This document shows, piece by piece, positions 27,529-35,707 of a stretch of DNA of 64,000 nucleotides (its first letter is position 1; each line of letters opens with the position of its first letter). The notes beneath the pieces are model-generated. The model did no database searches and was not told the DNA's origin. It saw only the letters and a list, made by a program, of their open reading frames with translations. Both the position numbers and the translations under genes were made by a program. This DNA comes from UBA10438 sp964432155 (GTDB lineage Bacteria > Bacteroidota > Ignavibacteria > Kapaibacteriales > Kapaibacteriaceae), in contig CAYSMF010000004.1 in NCBI GenBank assembly GCA_964432155.1, positions 83,714 through 147,713 of the forward strand, given 5' to 3'.

Positions 27529-28476
27529 TTACGCGCCGTGCTGCGCTTCGAGCCAGCGTTCAGCATCGATCGCAGCCATACATCCTGAGCCAGCTGCTGT
27601 GATTGCCTGGCGGTACACGCTGTCCTGAGCGTCGCCGCACGCAAAGATGCCTTCGACGTTTGTGTACGAGCTCTTGCCCTGCGTGATGATGTATCCGACA
27701 TCGTCCATGTCGAGCATGCCCTTGAAGAGCGATGTATTTGGCTGGTGTCCGATCGCTACAAATGCGCCATCTGCTGGCACATCCGTGATCTCGTTCGTCA
27801 CAACGTTTCGCACACGCAGATGTGTGAGCTTCTTTGCGCCGTTCTCTGATGTTCCAACATACTCATCGACCGTTGCGTTGAGCATGAAGGAAATCTTTGG
27901 ATTCGCCTTCGCACGATCGACCATGATCTTCGATGCACGGAACTCGTCACGACGGTGAATCACCGTTACCGATTCCGCAAAGCGTGTGAGGTAGTTCGCC
28001 TCTTCCATAGCTGTGTCGCCACCGCCAATAACGAAGACCTTGAGTCCGCGGAAGAAGAATCCATCGCACGTTGCGCATGCGCTCACGCCAAAGCCCATGT
28101 ATTCCTGCTCGCCTGGCACACCAAGGAGCTTCGCTGTTGCACCCGTTGCAACGATCACGGCATCTGCCGTCGACGTCTCACCACGCTCATTTGTAAGCGT
28201 AAAGGGGCGTTTCGACGCGTCGACGGATGTGATCATCTCGTAGCGCGACTGAGCACCGAAACGATGCGCCTGCTTGCGGAACACTTCCATCAACTCTGGA
28301 CCCATGATCCCATGCTCAAAGCCTGGATAGTTCTCAACTTCGGTCGTAATCGTGAGCTGTCCGCCCGGCTGTGTTCCTTCGAAGATCACAACCTTCAGGT
28401 TTGCGCGACTCGCATAGAGTGCTGCTGTAAATCCTGCCGGACCTGATCCAATGATGGCGATGTCTGTGTGCTGCAT
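27529..28476 (-). CDS. trxB: Thioredoxin reductase
   Basis: An FAD/NADPH flavoenzyme that reduces thioredoxin. Its FAD motif is IAIIGSGPAGFTAALYASRA, followed by FEGTQPGGQLTITTEVENYPG. The redox pair lies in SACATCDGFFFRG (CATC), the NADPH motif is VFVIGGGDTAMEEANYL, and the C-terminal GIFACGDAQDSVYRQA is also present. The 315-aa length is standard. It is followed on the opposite strand by the VWA-like/OmpA gene with almost no spacer. Confidence 0.96.
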   Translation of the reverse strand: MQHTDIAIIGSGPAGFTAALYASRANLKVVIFEGTQPGGQLTITTEVENYPGFEHGIMGPELMEVFRKQAHRFGAQSRYEMITSVDASKRPFTLTNERGETSTADAVIVATGATAKLLGVPGEQEYMGFGVSACATCDGFFFRGLKVFVIGGGDTAMEEANYLTRFAESVTVIHRRDEFRASKIMVDRAKANPKISFMLNATVDEYVGTSENGAKKLTHLRVRNVVTNEITDVPADGAFVAIGHQPNTSLFKGMLDMDDVGYIITQGKSSYTNVEGIFACGDAQDSVYRQAITAAGSGCMAAIDAERWLEAQHGA

Positions 28477-28509
28477 GATGGTATCTGTCGTACGTCGTAA
28501 ACGAAAGTG

Positions 28510-29481
28510 TTAACCCTGATGTTCGTCGTCACGCGAGGGGGCCGACAGGAGCGTGCGCGCGGTGCGCTGAAGTCCTGCAAGCTTGGGTCGCTTAATCGGG
28601 CTATTCCGGAAGCGCTCAACGAACTCGTCGGGTTGCAAATCTACGAGGTAGGATGGATTGAGAACGGTGACACCGTCACGTGGGGAAAACCTCTCTTCGG
28701 AGGTCGGTGTCTGAAATCGGTTCCAGGGGCACACGTCCTGGCACACATCGCACCCGAATGCCCACCCATCCAGCTGATCTGCGATCGGCAGTGGGATCTC
28801 AACGTCGCCCTTCATCTCAATCGTCCAATACGAGATGCACTTGGTGGCGTCAACAACCATCGGCTGGACGATAGCTGACGTTGGGCAGGCGTCGAGGCAT
28901 GCCGTGCAGCTGCCACAGAAGTCATCCATCGGCTGGTCTGGCTCCAGATCCGCCGTCGTGATGACCACGCCGAGGAAGAACCAGCTCCCAATATCACGGC
29001 GCAGGATGTTGCCATTCTTCCCCATCCATCCAATGCCTGCGCGCACAGCCCACTCCTTCTCGAGTACGGGTCCGGTATCGGTGTAGCGCCGCGTCTCAGC
29101 GGCAGGCACCAGGTCGCGCACGGCGTCGCACAATGCATCGAGCATTGGCGGGAGCACCACGTGATAATCATCGCCCCACGCGTAGCGAGCAATCTTGCCA
29201 ACGGCATCGAGCGGATGCTGGTGTGGCGTGTAGTAGTTCTTCGCCACAACGATCACGCTCTGTGCACCTGGGAGAATATCCGCCACGTCACGTCGCGCAT
29301 CAATATTGCGCTCCATATACGACATCGCTCCGTGGTATCCACGATCGATCCAGGTGCGATAATGCTCCCATGCTTCATCGCATGGTTCCGCTCGCGCAAT
29401 ACCAACGGCGTCGAAGCCGCATGCTAGCGCAGCAGCCTTGATCTGTTCCGTAATGGTACGACGATCGCTCACCGACAACAC
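28510..29481 (-). CDS. queG: Epoxyqueuosine reductase
   Basis: The final enzyme of queuosine biosynthesis, which reduces epoxyqueuosine in tRNA using cobalamin and two 4Fe-4S clusters. The clusters are given by CGSCTACLDACPTSAI and CDVCQDVCPWNR. YARYAWGDDYH-like sequence (ARYAWGDDYHVVLP), RYTDTGPVLEKEWAVRAGIG and WMGKNGNIL are the other family blocks. The 323-aa length fits a version without the C-terminal HEAT repeats. It lies 2 bp after the HAD phosphatase gene on the same strand. Confidence 0.95.
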   Translation of the reverse strand: MLSVSDRRTITEQIKAAALACGFDAVGIARAEPCDEAWEHYRTWIDRGYHGAMSYMERNIDARRDVADILPGAQSVIVVAKNYYTPHQHPLDAVGKIARYAWGDDYHVVLPPMLDALCDAVRDLVPAAETRRYTDTGPVLEKEWAVRAGIGWMGKNGNILRRDIGSWFFLGVVITTADLEPDQPMDDFCGSCTACLDACPTSAIVQPMVVDATKCISYWTIEMKGDVEIPLPIADQLDGWAFGCDVCQDVCPWNRFQTPTSEERFSPRDGVTVLNPSYLVDLQPDEFVERFRNSPIKRPKLAGLQRTARTLLSAPSRDDEHQG

Positions 29482-29483
29482 TC

Positions 29484-30146
29484 TTAGCGCGACTGAGGCA
29501 CGATCGATGCGATTGCTGACGGCAGTTCCCGCGCAAGGTCCACGCAGACATGTGCATGCGCAATCTCTTCGGCTGAGCCATACCCATAGCGCACACCGAC
29601 GGCATGCACGCCATTGGCAAGCGCACCATCGATATCGTGATGGCGATCACCAATCATCACTGATAACTCGGCCGCGATGCGTTCTTCAGCAAGCACGTGT
29701 CGCAACAGATCTCGCTTATCAACGTTGCGTCCGTCGAGTTCGGAACCGTACACATGATCGATGTACGGGGCAAGCTTCGATACCTCAATGATCTCACGCG
29801 CATATTCATGCGCCTTTGCTGTAGCAATGCAAATACGCGCACCATCGCTTTTAATCGTAGCAAGCGTGTCGATCACACCGTCGTAGATATCGTATTCGAA
29901 CATCGGACCATCGCGGTAGATGTGTCGGTACTGCGCGACTGCGCCCGAGAGCACATGTTGATCGGTTGTGCCGAGGTAGTGCTCGAAGATCTTCCAGAGT
30001 GATGCCCCAATGCACCATGTGAAATCGTGATCAGCCTCGAGCACGATGTTGTGCAGGGTAAGCGTCTCACGCAACGAGTGCACGATACCAGGACGTGAAT
30101 CAACGAGTGTTCCGTCGAGGTCGAAGAGGACGAGTGCTGGCTTCAT
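29484..30146 (-). CDS. HAD-superfamily phosphatase, phosphoglycolate-phosphatase-like
   Basis: A 220-residue HAD hydrolase with motif I VLFDLDGTLVDSRPGIVHSL, a helical C1 cap, motif II ICIATAKAHEY, and motifs III/IV around KRDLLRHVL and MIGDRHHDIDGALANG. It resembles the Gph/PpaX group, which acts on phosphoglycolate or pyrophosphate. The substrate is not determined. It lies between the VOC gene (9-bp gap) and queG (2-bp gap) and is probably co-transcribed with both. Confidence 0.85.
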   Translation of the reverse strand: MKPALVLFDLDGTLVDSRPGIVHSLRETLTLHNIVLEADHDFTWCIGASLWKIFEHYLGTTDQHVLSGAVAQYRHIYRDGPMFEYDIYDGVIDTLATIKSDGARICIATAKAHEYAREIIEVSKLAPYIDHVYGSELDGRNVDKRDLLRHVLAEERIAAELSVMIGDRHHDIDGALANGVHAVGVRYGYGSAEEIAHAHVCVDLARELPSAIASIVPQSR

Positions 30147-30155
30147 ATGGCGTTG

Positions 30156-30851
30156 TTAGGATAGTTCGTCGGATGTAACGATGATCGTCACACCATCTGG
30201 CATAGCAATGCGCGCCATGTACGGTATCGCATCGTGATCACGGTAGATCGTCACACGATCGCCGAGTGCTTCGATTGCAGCTTCCACCCATTCATCATCG
30301 ATGTCGGCCGTGTAATGCAAGAATGGCGCACCCTCGTCCTGCTTCCGCAGCGACAGGGTCACGAGTCCATCCGTGCAGTCCATACGCTGGGTCACATCAC
30401 CGCCAATGTCAATCAGGATATAGCCGAGACGCTGGATCCATTCCGTCTCGCGCACAACATCAGCAACAGGAAGAACGAGTGCATCGAAGTATCCCAGGAT
30501 CGGACTTCCCTCTCCGCTGCGCTGCACCATGCGCTCTGGTGTTGCTGTATGCACGTACCACGTTGTGGAGCAGCCGCGCACCGTTAGGTCGGTTGTTGGC
30601 GTTCCCTCAAGCGCTACCTGTACTGCGACAAGCTTATCACGAACGCTTTGGAGCGATGGTGCAAAGTATGCCATGCCAAGGGGCGAAGCATCACCCGGAA
30701 TGATCGCAATGATTACTTGTCCATCCGATATGCGGATGATTGATGCATCGCTACCTACGTCGTCAAAACCAAGTAACCCCCACGCCTCGGCCGAGGCATG
30801 GGGGTTTGGTGATGATACGATGTAGGAAGCAGCGTGGCCGAGAAGTGCCAT
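30156..30851 (-). CDS. VOC (glyoxalase/bleomycin resistance) superfamily protein
   Basis: A 231-residue protein. Its N-terminal start SYIVSSPNPHASAEAWGLLG and the pattern ISDGQVIIAI... match the first beta-alpha-beta unit of VOC proteins. A second module starts at LGYFDALVLPVADVVRETEW and contains IQRLGYILIDIGG and GLVTLSLRKQDEGAPFLHY. Metal ligands are not obvious, so catalysis is unproven. It is first in the run with the HAD phosphatase and queG. A 32-bp near-perfect palindrome lies within its early codons. Confidence 0.65.
   Translation of the reverse strand: MALLGHAASYIVSSPNPHASAEAWGLLGFDDVGSDASIIRISDGQVIIAIIPGDASPLGMAYFAPSLQSVRDKLVAVQVALEGTPTTDLTVRGCSTTWYVHTATPERMVQRSGEGSPILGYFDALVLPVADVVRETEWIQRLGYILIDIGGDVTQRMDCTDGLVTLSLRKQDEGAPFLHYTADIDDEWVEAAIEALGDRVTIYRDHDAIPYMARIAMPDGVTIIVTSDELS
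30775..30806. repeat. 32-bp near-perfect palindrome inside the VOC gene
   Basis: Arms 30775-30790 (AACCCCCACGCCTCGG) and 30791-30806 (CCGAGGCATGGGGGTT) pair at 15 of 16 positions with no spacer. It lies about 15-25 codons into the VOC coding region. It would form a very stable hairpin in mRNA, or an extruded cruciform. Confidence 0.8.
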
Positions 30852-30873
30852 GCGGGGTTGTCCTTACGTGCGC

Positions 30874-32823
30874 TTACGGCACAATGTCGATGATCACAGT
30901 ACGGTTGTACATGCGACCCTCTGGGTATTCATTCTCAAATGGCGAATCATCCTCACCGAGACCATAGGCATAGATCTTAACGCCAGAGATACCTCGGTCT
31001 GAGATCGCGTCCTGTAGAATCTTCTTCACGTCGTTTGCACGTGACCGCGAGAGCTGCAAGTTAACCTGATCGGCACCAAGACTGTCGGTGTGACCGTACA
31101 CGTACACCTTTGATCCCGCCTTGATGTCGGGGACGACGTCGCTCTCGATCAATGCCTTTGATCGACCGATTGGATCCTCTTCAGCATAGTTGAACAACAG
31201 ACGGTGGCGACGTGACGAGCCCTCACGCTCGGTTCGCACAAGCATAAACGTCTCGGCATCCGAGAGTGTCGTGCCATCTGCCTTCGTTGCGATAATGTTT
31301 GCCGTGAATTGCGCAGACTTCTGATCAGGGCGGAGCAAGCCTGTCGGATCGAGATACTCACTGCGACTTTTGAATGGTCCGAACTGACGGCGCATGCCGT
31401 TACCAGTGATTGTCGCGCTCCACGATGCAATGTCTTCATTGGTCGTGAGTTCAACGAATACTTGATGATCTTCTTCCGCTTCGCGTGGTGACGACAGGTA
31501 AACCGGTCCACCCAGCTTCGCCGGATTGAAGTTGCGAAACTGAACGCGACGGTTCTCATCCTGCGTGAACGGCACATCAACTGCTGGCGTACGCGGCGTG
31601 CCTGACTTTGGATCTGCAGGACCAGTTGTGAGCTTCAGCTGCGATGGATTGACGCCCCATGTGTCCACGAGGTAGCGCTTGACTGACTCTGCATACGGCA
31701 TTGGGTCCTTGCCGTCTGGGTCGGAGGCATACAACTCAACGCTTGATCCTGCGTTGTTTTTGAGGCGCCATCCCATGATATTCATCACGTGATAGTACAC
31801 TTCGCGTTGAATGTAGGTTCGCTCTTGAACGTTCGCAATGTCGTCGGCCGTAAGACCTGTGCTCTGTCCGAACGTTGCGGTCTCATCCGGCGTCACGACA
31901 TTGTAACGACCAGGGATCTCCGTTTCGCCGCGATCGAAGAACACAAACGCGCGCAATGGGAATGCTGCCCGCTCGACGCGACGTGAATAGATTCCGTCAG
32001 CCGGAATCATGACGCGGAAGAACTTCTTCGGCGTTGGCATAGCGACCATGCGGTCGTGATCTGCATTGCCGATGGCAAGCGACACACCAGCACGAATCGA
32101 CACCGTACTCAATGCTCCGTCAAACGCTGTTTGATCGCTAAAGTCCACACCACGCTGACTAACCATGTATGATGTTTCGAGGAACGGCGTCAGAATCAAC
32201 TGCTGGTCAGCTGATGAGTCCGTCAGATACAGATCGTACCCAAGTCCGGCAAAGCCTGACCACGTGATGCTATGCTTCAACGAGTCTGCTGGACCAACTT
32301 CAAGTCCTGTACGCGGCGTACCACCCTCAGGTGTGTAGTCATACGTTTGATTCAGCACCAGCCCCATTCCGAGTCCACCAGTGAGGTGAAACCGGCGGCC
32401 AAGGTAGAACTTGACATGTGGCTCGAGCGAGACGAAGCTATTCTTGAAGGCGTATTCGTCGGAGAGGAATGATCCGTCAGGCTTCGTATACGTCTGATCG
32501 TCCCGCGCGACAAGGCTGCGGCTATCGTACGACAGACGAGCTCCGAAGAACACGTCATTCGTCAATGCAGTTTGAAAATTGAGTCCACCGTACAGACCAA
32601 TGCCCGAACCATCGTTCAGAACAAGCTTGGTGAACTGCGCACCGGGACGAAGCGGGTCGTTAGCGGCCCAATAGCCGTATCCAACGCCAGCCATGTTATA
32701 GTTCAGTCCCAGATTCAGCCCCCAGCGCGTAGGAACACGCGGAGGCTCCTGAGCCAGGAGCGTGAGCGATGTGACAGCACTGAGACAAAGAAGAAGGAAA
32801 TGGCGGTATCGTACCTTCATCAT
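30874..32823 (-). CDS. OmpA family outer-membrane protein
   Basis: A 649-residue protein. The signal peptide is near HFLLLCLSAVTSLTLLAQ, and residues ~30-245 form an outer-membrane beta-barrel (NLGLNYNMAGVGYGYW, HLTGGLGMGLVLNQTY). A middle region is rich in Asp and Pro. The C-terminal OmpA-like peptidoglycan-binding domain has VYVYGHTDSLGADQVNLQLS, SRANDVKKIL and GEDDSPFENEYPEGRMYNR. It probably tethers the outer membrane to murein. It lies downstream of ychF on the same strand behind a hairpin, so it may be separately transcribed. Confidence 0.87.
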   Translation of the reverse strand: MMKVRYRHFLLLCLSAVTSLTLLAQEPPRVPTRWGLNLGLNYNMAGVGYGYWAANDPLRPGAQFTKLVLNDGSGIGLYGGLNFQTALTNDVFFGARLSYDSRSLVARDDQTYTKPDGSFLSDEYAFKNSFVSLEPHVKFYLGRRFHLTGGLGMGLVLNQTYDYTPEGGTPRTGLEVGPADSLKHSITWSGFAGLGYDLYLTDSSADQQLILTPFLETSYMVSQRGVDFSDQTAFDGALSTVSIRAGVSLAIGNADHDRMVAMPTPKKFFRVMIPADGIYSRRVERAAFPLRAFVFFDRGETEIPGRYNVVTPDETATFGQSTGLTADDIANVQERTYIQREVYYHVMNIMGWRLKNNAGSSVELYASDPDGKDPMPYAESVKRYLVDTWGVNPSQLKLTTGPADPKSGTPRTPAVDVPFTQDENRRVQFRNFNPAKLGGPVYLSSPREAEEDHQVFVELTTNEDIASWSATITGNGMRRQFGPFKSRSEYLDPTGLLRPDQKSAQFTANIIATKADGTTLSDAETFMLVRTEREGSSRRHRLLFNYAEEDPIGRSKALIESDVVPDIKAGSKVYVYGHTDSLGADQVNLQLSRSRANDVKKILQDAISDRGISGVKIYAYGLGEDDSPFENEYPEGRMYNRTVIIDIVP

Positions 32824-32876
32824 AACGTCCTTTATGGAAAAACACGTCCGAATCTACCGAAAAGACACCTGTGCAT

Positions 32877-32898
32877 AATTGCGTAGAACTACGCAATT
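32877..32898 (-). terminator. Hairpin between ychF and the OmpA gene
   Basis: A perfect 10-bp inverted repeat (AATTGCGTAG / CTACGCAATT) with a 2-nt loop lies just after the ychF stop on the reverse strand. There is no T-tract, so it is either a terminator without a U-tail or a processing site. Confidence 0.5.
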
Positions 32899-32906
32899 CT
32901 CGGGTG

Positions 32907-34001
32907 TTAGACGTTGAAGCGGAAGTACATGATATCGCCGTCTTTGACGATGTACTCTTTGCCTTCGACGCGATACAATCCAGCATCCTTCACCGACTGC
33001 TCGGAGCCGAGGCGCTCCCAGTCGGCATAGGCCATGACTTCTGCACGGATAAAGCCCTTTTCGAAGTCTGTGTGAATCACACCGGCTGCCTGCGGAGCTG
33101 TGCTACCACGGCGTACCGTCCATGCACGACATTCCTTCTTACCTGCTGTGAAGTACGTAATCAGACCCAACAATTTGTACGCTTCACGGATAACACGGTC
33201 GAGACCTGGCTCCTCCATACCGAGATCAGCAAGGAACAACTCGCGATCTTCTGGCTCGAGCAATGCGATCTCTGCTTCAATCTTGGCACAGATCGGGACA
33301 ACGATAGCCCCCTCTTCAGCTGCACGTGCACGTACAGCATCGACGAACCGATTGCCGTTCTTTACACCTTCTTCATTTGTGTTGGCAACGTACATCACCG
33401 GCTTTGCTGTAAGCAGTTGAAGCGTCGCGATGGCTTGCTTCGCTGCATCATCGCCAGGGTACGAACGAGCCGGCTTGCCGGAATCAAGGTGCGCTTGGAG
33501 TTGCGTAAGGAGCGCTACCTCGTCTTTTGCGTCTTTGTCGTTCGCGCGCACAAGCTTGTGCAGATTTGAGATGCGCTTTTCAACCGAGTCGACATCTTTA
33601 AGGATGAGCTCTGTCTCGATGATGTCGATATCGTGCAATGGGTCGACCCCACCATGCACGTGAACGACGTTGTCATCTTCGAAGCAGCGCACAACGTGCG
33701 CTACCGCGTCACATGCACGAATGTTGCCGAGGAATTGATTTCCAAGACCTTCGCCCTTTGAAGCCCCCTTCACCAGACCAGCAATGTCCACGAACTCAAC
33801 GGTCGTTGGTACTTCGCGATCCGTCTGATAGATGTCGACCAGCTTCTTGAGTCGAGGATCCGGAACGTTGACGATGCCAACGTTTGGATCGATCGTACAG
33901 AACGGATAGTTGGCTGCCTCTGCTTCATTTGAAGTAAGCGCATTAAAGAGTGTCGACTTCCCAACGTTTGGCAGTCCAACGATACCGCAGGCGATTCCCA
34001 T
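32907..34001 (-). CDS. ychF: Ribosome-binding ATPase YchF (Obg family)
   Basis: A 364-residue P-loop protein. G1 is GIVGLPNVGKSTLFNALT, followed by NYPFCTIDPNVGIVNVPD, G3 FVDIAGLVKGASKGEGLGN and the altered G4 YVANTNEEG (NxxE instead of NKxD), which explains the ATP preference. The C-terminal TGS domain has LITYFTAGKKECRAWTVRRG and HTDFEKGFIRAEVM. It associates with ribosomes. The last part reads EYIVKDGDIMYFRFNV, standard for YchF. Confidence 0.96.
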   Translation of the reverse strand: MGIACGIVGLPNVGKSTLFNALTSNEAEAANYPFCTIDPNVGIVNVPDPRLKKLVDIYQTDREVPTTVEFVDIAGLVKGASKGEGLGNQFLGNIRACDAVAHVVRCFEDDNVVHVHGGVDPLHDIDIIETELILKDVDSVEKRISNLHKLVRANDKDAKDEVALLTQLQAHLDSGKPARSYPGDDAAKQAIATLQLLTAKPVMYVANTNEEGVKNGNRFVDAVRARAAEEGAIVVPICAKIEAEIALLEPEDRELFLADLGMEEPGLDRVIREAYKLLGLITYFTAGKKECRAWTVRRGSTAPQAAGVIHTDFEKGFIRAEVMAYADWERLGSEQSVKDAGLYRVEGKEYIVKDGDIMYFRFNV

Positions 34002-34040
34002 GTTCTTTGTGTTTCAACCGTGAAAAAACTCTGTAACGAT

Positions 34041-34080
34041 GACACTATGTGGTCAGCGTGACAACTATGTGGTCAGCGTG
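34041..34080. repeat. 20-bp tandem duplication upstream of ychF
   Basis: Two adjacent 20-bp units at 34041-34060 and 34061-34080 share ACTATGTGGTCAGCGTG. They lie in the 120-bp spacer between the outer-membrane protein gene and ychF, 40-80 bp upstream of the ychF start. They may be an operator or a chance duplication. Confidence 0.75.
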
Positions 34081-34121
34081 TGTCCGTCGTACGAAACCAC
34101 GAAAATACGGCGAAGCGCGGA

Positions 34122-34916
34122 CTACAGCTGCACCTGAAAGCCGAGTCCGAGATACGAATCGTGTTGATCGAAGAACATGCCGTGCATGCTTCGTCCGTTG
34201 TAGGCGTATGCGCTGACGAGAATGCCACGTCCGTTCCACATTTCGGCGAAGATGCCGAGCTGAGCAGCATGGGTACCCTGATAGATGCCGTTAACACCGA
34301 GAAGCTTCCAATCGTAGCCACCACGAAGCTCGAGTGACGTCGTAAGGGGCAGACGAAGATCGAGACCTGCTTGCGGAATAATGGGCTCGGCACGACGTGG
34401 CAGACGCGCCCAGACGTAGGTACATCCTGCATACGGACGGACAGCGCCAACGGTCCACCCAACGAGGAGTTCTGCAAACTCTCGCGAATACACAAACGGA
34501 AGTTGACGTGAGAACACGCCTGCTGTGTCGGCATATCCATCAACGAGATGCGATGAGATATGCGCAAGACGAAGGCGTGCATGAAGCGGCGATTGCGGCG
34601 CACTCCATGTTGCGTTGAGACCGAAGTAAAAGTCCGTGGTCTCCACCGGAAACTTGAAGTTGCCCTCCGATCGAAGACGCGTGTACGTCATCACATCCGT
34701 GCCAACACGCAACCATCCGGTTACACTATCACGTACCAGCTCATTGAGATCAATCGATGCTCCGATGTCGAGACGAAGTGATTCGTCGCCGAACTGCACC
34801 ATACTCCCTACTCGCGCTTCCAATGGATTTGCCATCGGTGCACGAAATGGCGTTTCATCAGCGATCGCCGTGAGCGATGCCCAGGCTAGTGTGCAGCTGA
34901 TGATGAGCGCGCGCAT
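34122..34916 (-). CDS. Outer-membrane protein, DUF1207-like
   Basis: 264 residues from the ATG at 34916, which gives signal peptide MRALIISCTLAWASLTAIAD. The upstream in-frame ATG at 34982 would overlap lpxA and precede the signal. The body alternates hydrophobic and polar residues as a beta-barrel and ends in aromatic/hydrophobic LGLGFQVQL. The motif RLRLAHISSHLVDGYAD is reminiscent of DUF1207 proteins (HQSSHLGDE). Function is unknown. It is the last gene after lpxA, with 2 bp between them, so it belongs to the envelope operon. Confidence 0.65.
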   Translation of the reverse strand: MRALIISCTLAWASLTAIADETPFRAPMANPLEARVGSMVQFGDESLRLDIGASIDLNELVRDSVTGWLRVGTDVMTYTRLRSEGNFKFPVETTDFYFGLNATWSAPQSPLHARLRLAHISSHLVDGYADTAGVFSRQLPFVYSREFAELLVGWTVGAVRPYAGCTYVWARLPRRAEPIIPQAGLDLRLPLTTSLELRGGYDWKLLGVNGIYQGTHAAQLGIFAEMWNGRGILVSAYAYNGRSMHGMFFDQHDSYLGLGFQVQL

Positions 34917-34918
34917 TG

Positions 34919-35707
34919 TTACGACCTTGTTGTTGCGCCACGATAGATACCGCGCTTCGAGCCCCGTACAAAGTCGATACACAGCTGCACCGAAGGGTCG
35001 ATCACTGGGTGTGTTGCCTCGTAGTGTGCCAGTCCATCAGATGTGTTGAGCCCCGAGCGAAGGAGAATCGTATAGAACTCATCGATCGCTTCAATGGTGG
35101 CCGCCGAAAAACCACGACGACGAAGTCCAACAGCGTTGATGCCTTCGACAACGAGCGGTTCCTTACCACAGAGCGTGTAGGGCGATACGTCCTTCACCAC
35201 ACGTGAGCATGCACCAATCATCGAGTGCGCACCAATGCGACAGAACTGGTGGACGCCTGTTGCACCACCGACGATTGCCCAGTCACCAACTTCAACGTGA
35301 CCGCCAAGCTGCACGCTGTTAGCCATGATGACGTGATCACCGACAACACAATCGTGCGCTACGTGCACGTAGGCCATGAGTAGACAGTCGCTACCGACCT
35401 GTGCTTTACCACTTGACACGGTACCACGATTGATCGTCACGCATTCGCGAATCGTTGTGCGATCGCCAATGATGGCAAGCGTTGGTTCGCCGTTGTACTT
35501 GAGATCCTGCGGTGCTGTTGCGATCACTGCATGTGGGTGAATGCGGACGTCAGCGCCAATGCGAGCCCCATCTCCGACAACCACATGGCTCATCAAGACT
35601 GTACCGCGCTTGATCTCGACGTCACCGTCGATCACACAATATGGCCCGATTTCGACACCTTCGTCAATGCGTGCCGCAGGATTGATAACTGCCGTTGCAT
35701 GAATCAT
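34919..35707 (-). CDS. lpxA: UDP-N-acetylglucosamine O-acyltransferase
   Basis: The first enzyme of lipid A synthesis: a trimeric left-handed beta-helix acyltransferase using hydroxyacyl-ACP. Hexapeptide repeats run through residues ~1-190 (INPAARIDEGVEIGPYCVID, VMSHVVVGD-like repeats). The catalytic His lies in LLMAYVHVAHDCVVGDHVIM. GGATGVHQFCRIGAHSMIG and the C-terminal helices follow. The 262-aa length is normal. It overlaps lpxC-fabZ by ATGA, so the acyl-ACP pathway enzymes are translationally coupled. Confidence 0.96.
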   Translation of the reverse strand: MIHATAVINPAARIDEGVEIGPYCVIDGDVEIKRGTVLMSHVVVGDGARIGADVRIHPHAVIATAPQDLKYNGEPTLAIIGDRTTIRECVTINRGTVSSGKAQVGSDCLLMAYVHVAHDCVVGDHVIMANSVQLGGHVEVGDWAIVGGATGVHQFCRIGAHSMIGACSRVVKDVSPYTLCGKEPLVVEGINAVGLRRRGFSAATIEAIDEFYTILLRSGLNTSDGLAHYEATHPVIDPSVQLCIDFVRGSKRGIYRGATTRS

